This document shows positions 1-5,473 of a DNA stretch of 5,473 nt, in pieces. The stretch covers positions 1,188 through 6,660 of the forward strand of contig CALMVM010000325.1 in assembly GCA_937873255.1 (NCBI GenBank). The letters are read 5' to 3'. The translations under genes and the position numbers were made by a program. A model generated the notes under the pieces. The model ran no database searches and was not told where the DNA came from. It saw only the letters and a list, made by a program, of their open reading frames with translations. This stretch comes from an uncultured Verrucomicrobiota bacterium. GTDB taxonomy: Bacteria; Verrucomicrobiota; Verrucomicrobiia; Chthoniobacterales; SZAS-18. Position 1 is the first letter of the stretch. Every line of letters begins with the position of its first letter.

Positions 1-87
1 CTTACGCCCCTGCCGGGGCTCCGCCGGAGGATGCGCTTTTCCCACGGCTCACGCCGTGGGCTGAGATCTTCCGCCCCTGCCGGGGCT
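1..87. repeat. Paired palindromic repeat block (B-A-B), left copy
   Basis: Three palindromic units lie in one orientation: B at 6-20 (GCCCCTGCCGGGGCT), A at 41-62 (core CCCACGGCTCACGCCGTGGG) and B at 73-87. A and the second B are separated by 10 bases (63-72), as in the larger array at 2787-3161. The first B and A are separated by 20 bases (21-40) of sequence not found in the other linkers. The B-to-B period is 67 bases. The block starts at the window edge and probably continues to the left. On the minus strand it begins about 58 bases after the permease stop codon, so its hairpins could protect or terminate that transcript, but there is no U-run typical of an intrinsic terminator. It resembles REP/BIME-type intergenic repeats in style; the family itself is not one I can name. 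Confidence 0.85.
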
Positions 88-145
88 AAGAAAACGATTT
101 GCGATGCCCGCCTCTCGATCCATTTCATGGCACGAGAGCCTATCC

Positions 146-2605
146 TCACTCCTCCCGCAGGGCAGCCATAGGGTCGATGCGCGTCGCGCGCCGGGCGGGC
201 AAGTAGTTCGCCAGAAACGCCACCGCGCCGAGCACGACGATCACCCCCCCGAAAGTCACCGGGTCGCTCGCGCCAACCCCGTACAGCAGGCTGGACAACA
301 GCCGCGTCAGCCCGAACGCCACCAGCAGCCCGAGCACGACCCCGGCGGCGACCAGCTTCATCCCCCCGCCGATCACCAGCCGGAACACATCGCCTTTATC
401 CGCGCCCAGCGCCATGCGAATGCCGATCTCGCGCGTGCGTTGCGCCACGCCGTACGCCGCCACCCCGTAGATGCCAATCGCCGCCAGCACCAGCGCCAGC
501 CCGGCGAACGCCGCCAGCAGCGACGACATCAGCCGGCGGTTGGCCGTCGAACGCGCCACCACCGTGTCCATCGTCTCGTATTCGCCCACCGGCTCGTCGC
601 GGTCGAGTTCGTGCACCGCCGCGCTGACCACCGTGGCCAGCCCGAGCGCCTGCGCGGGGTTTTCCGCACGGACGATCACGTTCATGTACGGCTGCGGGCG
701 TTGACGCCAGGCGAAGAACATTTCCTCCGGCGCGGCCTCGGCCAGGTTGACCGAACGCACGTCGGCCGTCACGCCGACGATCTCCGTCTCGGTGGGGTTG
801 GCGACCGTGCAGAGCAATTTCTTGCCGACCGCGCTCTCCCCGGGAAACAGGTTGCGCGCCATCGTGTCGCTGATGATGACCACCGGCGGGCTGTCGGCAC
901 GGTCGCGCGCGTCGAAGTTGCGGCCCTCTTTTATTGCCACGCCCAGCGTGGGGAAGTACCCCGGCGTCACGCAGTCGTAGCGGGTGGCCGAGCGTTTGTC
1001 CACGGGCGGGATCGGCTGGCCGATGACCGCGTAGAACATGAAGCCGTTGGACCCTTCCAAGGGCAAGCCGGTGCCGGCGGCCGAGCTTTTCACGCCGGGG
1101 ATCGCGTTGAGACGCTCGATCAGGCGCTCGGTGAAATCGGCCTGTTGCGCGGCCTGTCCGTAGCGCGCGGGCGGCAGGTTCAGGCCGGTGGTCAGGACAC
1201 CCGGCGGATCGAATCCCACCGGCGTCTTTTGCAATTTCCACAGGCTCGTGATCAAGAGGCCCGTCGCCGCCAGCAGCACGAGCGAAAGCGCGACCTGCGC
1301 GACGAGCATCGCCGCCTGCGCCCGGCCCTGGCGCGCGCCGCCGCCGACGGCCCCGCGCGTGCCGGCCTGTTGCAGCGCCTCGCCCGCGTTGCCGCCCGCC
1401 GCCCGCAATGCCGGCACCACGCCCAACAGCAGTCCCGTGCCCGCCGACACCGCCAGCGTGAACAGCAGCGTGCCGACACTGATGTGAACCTCGTCCGCGC
1501 GCGGCAGCGTGTGCCGGTCAATGGTGCGCACGAAGTCCACGCTCCACACCGCCAGCAGCGTGCCCAGCGCACCCGCCAGCAACGCCAGCAGCAGGCTCTC
1601 GGTCAGGAACTGCCGCAGCAGCCGGCCCCGGCTGGCCCCGAGAGCCGCGCGCACCGCGATTTCCTTGCGCCGCCCGGCCAGGCGGGCCAGGAGGAGATTG
1701 GCCACGTTGACGCACGCGATGAGCAGCACGCAGCCCACCGCCGCCGCCAGCGTGTAGAAGGTCGGCCGCGCCTGGCCGACGATTTCTTCCTGATAGGGGA
1801 TGACGCGCACCTCGCCGGTCGTGTCCACGTGGCCGGGGAACGCCTGGGCGTAGCGCGCGTGCAGCACGTTGACCTCCGCCTGCGCGTTCGCCATGGTGAC
1901 ACCGGGTTTCAGTCGGGCGGTGAGCACGAGGAATCCCGAGCCCTGACGGACCATCGCGGCCGGGATGCTCGACAGATCGACGACGCGCGGCACCCACACC
2001 TCGACCCGGCTCAGGGGCTGCGCGAGCTTGTCGGAGAGGATACCGACGACCGTGTAGGGCGTGTCGTCGAGTGTGATCGTGCGGCCGACCAGCGAAGGGT
2101 CGCCGCCGAAGTGTTTTTGCCAGAACGGGTGGCTGAGGATGACGACCTTCGGTCCGCCGGGCTGATCCTCCGAGGGCAGGAAATCGCGGCCGTGCGCCAT
2201 CTTCACGCCGAGGGTCTGGAAGAAAGGTCCGCTGACGTGGGCGGCGTTGGTCTGCGCGGGATCGCCGCGGCCGGTCAGCGTGAAGCCGGCCCAGGTGAAG
2301 GCCGACAAACCCTCGAAGGAGGTCTGGCCGTCGCGGATCGTCTCGTAGAGCGACAGGCCGACGGGAGCCTGGTCCAACTCGGCGCTGCCCTTGCGCAGAC
2401 GTTGAGGCGCGTGCGCCCACAACCGCACGAGGTGGTCCGAATCCGGGTAAGGCAGCGAGTGCAGCAGCGCCGCGTCGATGATGCTGAAGATCGCCGTGTT
2501 CGCCCCGATGCCCAGCGCGAGGGTCAGGACGGCGATGATCGTGAACACGGGCTGCCTGAGCAGCATCCGCGCGGCGTAGCGCAGGTCTTGGAGAAGCGTT
2601 TGCAT
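146..2605 (-). CDS. ADOP-type duplicated ABC transporter permease (MacB/FtsX family)
   Basis: An 819-residue inner-membrane permease built as two tandem FtsX/MacB-type units. The N-terminus ([19 protein letters not shown]) and the following [16 protein letters not shown] are hallmarks of the acidobacterial duplicated orphan permease family, and the length is normal for it. Hydrophobic segments that look membrane-spanning lie near residues 20-45, 282-306, 335-355, 378-402, 432-455, 694-718, 748-770 and 785-803. The large hydrophilic stretches 46-275 and 456-690 fit MacB-type periplasmic domains. The two cytoplasmic coupling motifs, where the ATPase should dock, are [14 protein letters not shown] (312-325) and [13 protein letters not shown] (723-735). 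The typical C-terminus ([11 protein letters not shown]) shows the gene is intact. An in-frame TAA at 2617-2615, three codons upstream, fixes the start; no clear Shine-Dalgarno sequence precedes it. No ATPase domain is fused; the likely partner is encoded at 3252-3917. Substrate is unknown; efflux or lipoprotein/envelope work are both possible. Confidence 0.95.
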   Translation of the reverse strand: MQTLLQDLRYAARMLLRQPVFTIIAVLTLALGIGANTAIFSIIDAALLHSLPYPDSDHLVRLWAHAPQRLRKGSAELDQAPVGLSLYETIRDGQTSFEGLSAFTWAGFTLTGRGDPAQTNAAHVSGPFFQTLGVKMAHGRDFLPSEDQPGGPKVVILSHPFWQKHFGGDPSLVGRTITLDDTPYTVVGILSDKLAQPLSRVEVWVPRVVDLSSIPAAMVRQGSGFLVLTARLKPGVTMANAQAEVNVLHARYAQAFPGHVDTTGEVRVIPYQEEIVGQARPTFYTLAAAVGCVLLIACVNVANLLLARLAGRRKEIAVRAALGASRGRLLRQFLTESLLLALLAGALGTLLAVWSVDFVRTIDRHTLPRADEVHISVGTLLFTLAVSAGTGLLLGVVPALRAAGGNAGEALQQAGTRGAVGGGARQGRAQAAMLVAQVALSLVLLAATGLLITSLWKLQKTPVGFDPPGVLTTGLNLPPARYGQAAQQADFTERLIERLNAIPGVKSSAAGTGLPLEGSNGFMFYAVIGQPIPPVDKRSATRYDCVTPGYFPTLGVAIKEGRNFDARDRADSPPVVIISDTMARNLFPGESAVGKKLLCTVANPTETEIVGVTADVRSVNLAEAAPEEMFFAWRQRPQPYMNVIVRAENPAQALGLATVVSAAVHELDRDEPVGEYETMDTVVARSTANRRLMSSLLAAFAGLALVLAAIGIYGVAAYGVAQRTREIGIRMALGADKGDVFRLVIGGGMKLVAAGVVLGLLVAFGLTRLLSSLLYGVGASDPVTFGGVIVVLGAVAFLANYLPARRATRIDPMAALREE

Positions 2606-2643
2606 CGGGGTGAGTTACCGATTGGGCTGCAACCACTTACCAT

Positions 2644-2689
2644 GTTGCGTGCCACGGGGAAGGGAAATTGCTTCCCGCTGTGCGGCAAC
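2644..2689 (-). promoter_or_regulatory. Possible leader hairpin upstream of the permease
   Basis: GGGAAG at 2657-2662 pairs with CTTCCC at 2671-2676 around an 8-base loop. Outer GTTGC (2644-2648) can pair with GCAAC (2685-2689). The element starts about 40 bases upstream of the permease ATG and would lie in its transcript leader. The stem is short and interrupted, no U-run follows, and a chance match is possible. A role in translation or transcript stability is only inference. Confidence 0.25.
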
Positions 2690-2751
2690 GATTTATGAAT
2701 GCTCTTATTTTCCGCCGGGTTGTCGATGATCCCACAAATGGAACACGCGCG

Positions 2752-2774
2752 TCCCGATTTCGGGATGGAAATCG
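2752..2774. other. Two overlapping, mutually exclusive short hairpins
   Basis: TCCCGA (2752-2757) is a perfect inverted match to TCGGGA (2760-2765) across two bases. The same bases also allow CGATTTC (2755-2761) to pair with GAAATCG (2768-2774) across six bases. The two folds cannot form together. The segment lies between the repeat array and the permease gene. Its small size makes chance a serious alternative, so only the base pairing itself is claimed. Confidence 0.3.
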
Positions 2775-2872
2775 ATACGAGGTGTTCCCCGGCTCACGCG
2801 GTCTTTTAGCCCCGGCAGGGGCATAAAAATTTAGCCTACGACGCGAGCCGTGGAGAGTGAACTTGCTGGGGT

Positions 2873-3096
2873 TCCCAGCCCCGGCAGGGGCGTAAGAAGA
2901 TAGCCCACGGCGTGAGCCGTGGGAACATCGCTGGCAAACCGCATAGCCCCGGCAGGGGCGTAAGAAAACACGCATGCGTTCCACGACCACCGCGCCGGTT
3001 TCTTACGCCCCTGCCGGGGCTATGATGCTTATGGTAGCCCTCTGACCCACGGCTCACGCCGTGGGCTATCTTCTTACGCCCCTGCCGGGGCTGGGA
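2873..3096. repeat. Perfect 51-base inverted repeat (2873-2923 / 3046-3096)
   Basis: Bases 3046-3096 are the exact reverse complement of 2873-2923, checked base by base. Each arm holds one A unit, the 10-base linker, one B unit and four further bases (GGGA in the right arm). The arms are separated by 122 bases. Within these, a second perfect inverted pair of 26 bases (2942-2967 / 2999-3024) contains the two central B units and their TTTCTTAC flank. Both share a centre at about 2983-2985. The structure could extrude as a cruciform or fold as a long RNA hairpin. The linkers outside the repeats do not match between halves. Confidence 0.92.
2970..2979. other. Ten-base perfect palindrome near the array centre
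   Basis: ACGCATGCGT is self-complementary and lies in the 31-base spacer (2968-2998) between the two central B units, a few bases left of the symmetry point of the array. It could be a protein-binding or breakage site, but a palindrome of this length in GC-rich DNA can arise by chance and I see no second copy in the window. Confidence 0.5.
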
Positions 3097-3251
3097 CGCT
3101 TGTCGCGTCTGGTTTATCCAAGGCTCACGCCGTGGGCTGAGTTTTACGCCTCTGCGGGGACGAAAAGACCACCCAGATTTCTTGGTCGACGGTCCGTAGA
3201 ATCGACGCGCTTTCCGGAAACGTTCGGATCGTTTTGGACGCCGTGGGGTCG

Positions 3252-3917
3252 TTATTTCTCCATCCACCCGTCCTGCAAACGCACGACGTGTCCGCTGCGC
3301 GCGGCGTTGGACTCGGAATGGGTCGCCTGCACAATCGTCATGCCTTCGGCGTTGAGTTCCTGGAACATCGTCATGATCTCGTCGCCCTGCGCGGAATGCA
3401 GGTTGCCCGTCGGCTCGTCGGCGAGAAGCAGCTTTGGCCGCGCGATGACCGCGCGCACCACGCCCACGAGTTGCTGCTGGCCGCCGGAAAGCTGCGCGGG
3501 ATACAGGTCCTTCTTGCCGACGATGCGGAAGCGGTCCAGCGCGTCGCCGATGATCCCGGCGCGCTCCGTCGGCTTGATGTTGCGGTAGGACAGCGGCAGG
3601 TCGAGATTTTCGTAAACGGTCAGGTCGTCGAGCAGATGGAAGCTCTGGAAGATGAACCCGACGTTAGCGTTGCGCAGGGCCTGGCGGTCCTTGGGTTTCA
3701 GCTTGTGGACGGCCTGACCGTCGAAGTCGTACTCGCCCGTCCACGCGTGGTCCTGCATGCCGAGAATGTGCAGGAGGGTGGACTTGCCCGCGCCGCTCGG
3801 ACCCATCAGCGAGACGAAATCGCCCTCGCGGATCGAGAGGTTGATGCCGCGCAGCAGGTAGAGGAATTGCCCGCCGCGTTGCTCGACGCATTTTTCGACG
3901 TTGCGCAGTTCGATCAT
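3252..3917 (-). CDS. ABC transporter ATP-binding protein (LolD/MacB-type, ADOP-associated)
   Basis: A complete 221-residue nucleotide-binding subunit that would hydrolyse ATP on the cytoplasmic face to drive a MacB/FtsX-type permease. Motifs in order: Walker A GPSGAGKST (39-47), Q-loop Gln91 in FIFQSFHLL, signature LSGGQ (143-147), Walker B LLLADEP with catalytic Glu168, and H-loop His200 in ATHSE. Two positions differ from textbook members: the residue after the signature QQ is Leu150 rather than Arg, and the D-loop reads NLHS, with His174 replacing the usual Asp. I recall LSGGQQQLVG and GNLHSAQG from related ATPases of acidobacterial type, so these are probably subfamily traits and not damage. 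The start has a weak GGGGGA ribosome-binding match 10 bases upstream. The gene begins 53 bases after the regulator stop codon on the same strand. The nearest permease partner is at 146-2605, beyond the repeat array; cotranscription is inferred. Confidence 0.95.
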   Translation of the reverse strand: MIELRNVEKCVEQRGGQFLYLLRGINLSIREGDFVSLMGPSGAGKSTLLHILGMQDHAWTGEYDFDGQAVHKLKPKDRQALRNANVGFIFQSFHLLDDLTVYENLDLPLSYRNIKPTERAGIIGDALDRFRIVGKKDLYPAQLSGGQQQLVGVVRAVIARPKLLLADEPTGNLHSAQGDEIMTMFQELNAEGMTIVQATHSESNAARSGHVVRLQDGWMEK

Positions 3918-3970
3918 GGCGGGAAAATCCCCCGTTTTGCGCGCGATGCAACTCCCTGCCCTTCCATGGG

Positions 3971-4564
3971 TCAGGCCGGACCGGCGCGCAGTCCCGCGAG
4001 CATCAGGCCGAACACCGCCCGCGCGTCTTCCTCGGTCGCGGGCGGGTCCTGCATGACCAACGCAGGATGGTGAAACGCCGACATCGCCTGGAGGAACGCC
4101 CGCGCCGACGCGGCGGCGTCCAGACCGCGCGAAAATTCACCGGCCGCCACCCCGTCGGCGACCATGCGTTCCACCTGACCCAACAGCGTGTTGACGTGCT
4201 CGTCCACCACGTCGCGCATCGCCACGACGATGCCGTGGTAGACCTGGAACAACTCGGGGTCGTCGCGCACCTTGCGCCGCTTGGCCCGGCGCAACGCGTC
4301 GAACCACGCGCGGAGCCGTTCGGTGGCCGGGCGGGCGCGGTCGTCGGCGATCCCTTCGAGCGGGTCCGACACCGCATGCAGCCAACGCACCGCCACGGCG
4401 TCGAGAAGCGCCTGCTTGCTCGGGAAATGCCGGTAGATGTTGCCGTGGCTCATGCCCAGCGAACGGGCGATGTCCACGACGTTCGTCTTCTCCAGGCCGT
4501 GCCGCCGCAACACGGCCTCGGCGGCGTCGAGGATGCGTTGGGACAAGGGAACAGCCGCAGGCAT
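3971..4564 (-). CDS. TetR/AcrR-family transcriptional regulator
   Basis: A 197-residue one-component repressor-type regulator: an N-terminal three-helix DNA-binding domain and an all-helical C-terminal ligand and dimerisation domain. Residues 8-53 are typical of TetR_N, with the helix-turn-helix around DIARSLGMSHGNIYRHFPSK (31-50), including the family's conserved G-IY-HF-SK pattern. The C-terminal part (about 65-197) does not identify a ligand. I chose the ATG at 4564 (MPAAVPLSQRIL) because it gives normal family length. In-frame ATGs at 4597 and 4636 would add 13 or 24 residues of non-family sequence that reach toward the candidate operator. No strong Shine-Dalgarno sequence is visible. The gene lies upstream of, and in line with, the ATPase gene (53-base gap) and diverges from the reductase gene. 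That arrangement suggests autoregulation and control of one or both neighbours. Confidence 0.93.
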   Translation of the reverse strand: MPAAVPLSQRILDAAEAVLRRHGLEKTNVVDIARSLGMSHGNIYRHFPSKQALLDAVAVRWLHAVSDPLEGIADDRARPATERLRAWFDALRRAKRRKVRDDPELFQVYHGIVVAMRDVVDEHVNTLLGQVERMVADGVAAGEFSRGLDAAASARAFLQAMSAFHHPALVMQDPPATEEDARAVFGLMLAGLRAGPA

Positions 4565-4620
4565 GGTACGAATGACCCAGCTTACCCCGGAACCCATTCC
4601 CTTGCACGATGGAACCGGAA

Positions 4621-4648
4621 AAATGACAAAAAACATAAAATGTCATTT
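4621..4648. promoter_or_regulatory. Candidate operator: perfect inverted repeat in the divergent regulator/reductase region
   Basis: AAATGACA (4621-4628) and TGTCATTT (4641-4648) form a perfect 8-base inverted repeat around a 12-base, A-rich spacer. The arms are 20 bases apart centre to centre, close to two turns of DNA, which suits a dimeric or paired-dimer regulator such as TetR. It lies 40 bases before the reductase ATG and 56 bases before the regulator ATG, in the AT-rich core of the 124-base divergent region, where both promoters are expected. ATGACA resembles a -35 hexamer, but I could not pair it with a good -10 element. Binding by the adjacent TetR protein is inference. Confidence 0.6.
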
Positions 4649-4688
4649 GCAATCCCTGGCGGCGGAGTCGAGTTTTTGCCCATCCCAA

Positions 4689-5473
4689 ATGAACACCACC
4701 GAACCAAAGCCCACCGACCTCGGCGCCACCTTCACCTTTCCCGGCACCGCGCTGACCGTTCGCCGCATGGGCTACGGCGCCATGCAACTCGCCGGTCCCC
4801 ACGTTTTCGGTCCGCCGCGTGATCGCGCCGCGTGCGTCGCCGTGTTGCGCGCGGCGGTCGAGGCTGGCGTGGATCACATCGACACGAGCGATTTCTATGG
4901 GCCGCACGTCACCAACCAGATCATCAAGGAGGCGCTCGGTCCTTACCCGGAGAACCTGACGATTGTCACCAAGGTCGGCGCGCGGCGCGGCGACGACGCC
5001 TCGTGGATTCAGGAGTACGGCCGCGAGTTCCTGATCCGGTCCGTGCATGACAACCTGCGCAACCTCGGCTTGGACGCGCTCGACGTGGTCAACCTGCGCG
5101 CCGACGGTTTCTCGGAACCGGCAGGCATGCCCGTGGCCGAACCGCTGGCCGTCCTGGCCGAACTCCAACAGCAGGGCCTCATCCGCCACCTGGGCATCAG
5201 CAACGTCAACGCCGCGCAGTTCGCGGAGGCGCTCACCGTCGCGTCGGTGGTGTGCGTGCAGAACATGTACAACGTCGCGCACCGTGGCGACGACGCGTTC
5301 ATCGACGACCTGGCGGCGCGCGGGGTGGCATACGTGCCGTATTTTCCGCTGGGCGGTTTTTCGCCGTTGCAATCCTCGGCGCTGGACGCCGTGGCGAAAT
5401 CGCTCGACGCGACGCCGATGCAGGTGGCCCAGGCGTGGCTGCTGCATCGTTCGCCGAATATTTTGCTCATCCC
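4689..5473 (+). CDS. pdxI: Aldo/keto reductase, YdbC/PdxI (pyridoxal reductase) type; 3' end outside window
   Basis: 261 complete codons of an NAD(P)H-dependent aldo/keto reductase; the reading frame is open to the window edge. It closely follows E. coli YdbC, renamed PdxI, which reduces pyridoxal to pyridoxine with NADPH in vitamin B6 salvage. Shared stretches, compared from memory, include MGYGAMQLAGP (27-37), FGPPRDR (40-46), HIDTSDFYGPHVTNQIIKEA (63-82), VHDNLRNLGLD (119-129), LDVVNLR (131-137) and TPMQVAQAWLL (242-252). Catalytic residues expected from the fold are Asp65, Tyr70 and Lys95. The usual fourth residue, His, appears as Asn135, as I recall for PdxI itself. E. coli PdxI is 286 residues, so about 25-35 are probably missing here. 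The ATG at 4689 gives a family-like N-terminus without a clear Shine-Dalgarno sequence. An in-frame ATG at 4623 lies inside the candidate operator and is less likely. The true substrate is not proven by sequence. Confidence 0.92.
   Translation, partial: MNTTEPKPTDLGATFTFPGTALTVRRMGYGAMQLAGPHVFGPPRDRAACVAVLRAAVEAGVDHIDTSDFYGPHVTNQIIKEALGPYPENLTIVTKVGARRGDDASWIQEYGREFLIRSVHDNLRNLGLDALDVVNLRADGFSEPAGMPVAEPLAVLAELQQQGLIRHLGISNVNAAQFAEALTVASVVCVQNMYNVAHRGDDAFIDDLAARGVAYVPYFPLGGFSPLQSSALDAVAKSLDATPMQVAQAWLLHRSPNILLI

Larger units (their letters stand above)
2606..2786. other. Permease 5' leader region, no gene seen
   Basis: This stretch separates the permease start from the repeat array and I see no convincing coding sequence in it. 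It is the immediate upstream region of the permease, so either read-through from the ATPase gene or a local promoter must lie here or within the array. I could not find a confident -35/-10 pair on the minus strand. It contains two small hairpin-forming segments, at 2644-2689 and 2752-2774, listed separately. Confidence 0.6.
2787..3161. repeat. Mirror-image array of paired palindromic repeats (A and B units)
   Basis: The left half carries units in reverse orientation: B 2808-2822, degenerate A 2833-2854, B 2877-2891, A 2902-2923, B 2945-2959. The right half carries them forward: B 3007-3021, A 3046-3067, B 3078-3092, degenerate A 3117-3138, degenerate B 3148-3161. A partial forward A (2787-2801) caps the left end. 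Each A is followed, in its own orientation, by a B after 9-10 bases of mostly AT/pyrimidine-rich linker. Doublets are separated from the next B by 21-24 bases of unrelated sequence, giving a period of 68-71 bases. A folds into an 8-bp stem with a 4-base loop; B into a 5-bp GC stem with a 4-base loop. The array sits between the ATPase and permease genes. It is REP/BIME-like in style. Open frames across it are translations of the repeats and are not genes. Confidence 0.93.

Noticed and set aside
1..87. Intrinsic terminator for the permease
   Set aside because: The stems are strong and placed downstream of the stop codon, but no U-run follows them on the minus strand, and the same stems recur in an intergenic array, so they are better described as repeats.
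104..2698. Long plus-strand open frame of 864 codons opposite the permease gene
   Set aside because: Its translation is low-complexity Arg/His/Gln/Ala-rich sequence with no family features, as expected for the antisense frame of a GC-rich gene, and the opposite strand encodes a complete recognisable permease.
2787..3161. CRISPR array
   Set aside because: There are two different palindromic repeats, orientation flips at the centre, linkers are only 20-24 bases, repeat copies are degenerate, and no cas gene is present.
3218..3234. AAACG/CGTTT hairpin downstream of the ATPase gene
   Set aside because: Only five base pairs and no U-run, so not a credible terminator.
2637..3588. Three open frames over the repeat array (2637-2990 minus, 2836-3267 minus, 3061-3588 plus)
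   Set aside because: Their peptides are translations of the A and B palindromes (recurring LTPWA, PAGA and LPGL strings), and the plus-strand frame also runs antisense into the ATPase gene. No start signals or family similarity.
4565..4636. N-terminal extension of the TetR protein from the ATG at 4636
   Set aside because: The extra 24 residues do not resemble the family, the shorter form has the normal length, and the longer form would extend the coding region to within a few bases of the AT-rich core likely to hold promoter and operator.
4623..4688. N-terminal extension of the reductase from an in-frame ATG at 4623
   Set aside because: It would add 22 residues beyond an already adequate N-terminus and would start inside the inverted repeat proposed as operator.
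4137..5447. Minus-strand open frame of 436 codons across the regulator and reductase
   Set aside because: It is antisense to the PdxI-like reductase and then in a wrong frame over the TetR gene; its composition is Arg/His-rich with no domain.

Overview
This GC-rich bacterial window carries four protein genes and two blocks of paired palindromic repeats. The best clue to the organism is a large two-domain permease of the ADOP type (acidobacterial duplicated orphan permease) together with its characteristic LolD/MacB-like ATPase. Such genes are most abundant in Acidobacteriota and also occur in Verrucomicrobiota and similar soil or sediment lineages. I assign the window to that broad group only, by inference.

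Layout on the minus strand, in order of transcription: a TetR-family regulator (4564-3971), an ABC-transporter ATPase (3917-3252), a 646-base gap, then the ADOP permease (2605-146). An aldo/keto reductase closely resembling E. coli YdbC/PdxI (pyridoxal reductase) starts at 4689 on the plus strand. It runs off the right edge with roughly 25-35 residues missing. The 124-base divergent region between the regulator and the reductase is locally AT-rich. It holds a perfect 8-base inverted repeat with a 12-base spacer (4621-4648), a good candidate TetR operator.

The gap between ATPase and permease is not ordinary intergenic DNA. From 2787 to 3161 it is packed with two kinds of short palindrome: 'A', core CCCACGGCTCACGCCGTGGG, and 'B', core GCCCCTGCCGGGGC. 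They form A-(10 bases)-B doublets spaced by 20-24-base linkers of unrelated sequence. The doublets point one way in the left half and the opposite way in the right half, mirrored about position ~2984. The mirror includes a perfect 51-base inverted repeat (2873-2923 / 3046-3096) and an inner 26-base one (2942-2967 / 2999-3024). A further block of the same units (1-87) lies just past the 3' end of the permease gene, so that gene is bracketed by them.

Probable working of the genes: the ATPase and the duplicated permease would together form a MacB/LolCDE-like transporter or mechanotransmission machine at the inner membrane. The TetR protein probably senses a small ligand and controls itself, the transporter genes and perhaps the divergent reductase. 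The transported substrate cannot be read from the sequence. The repeat array is the least explained part of the window and the most worth following up.
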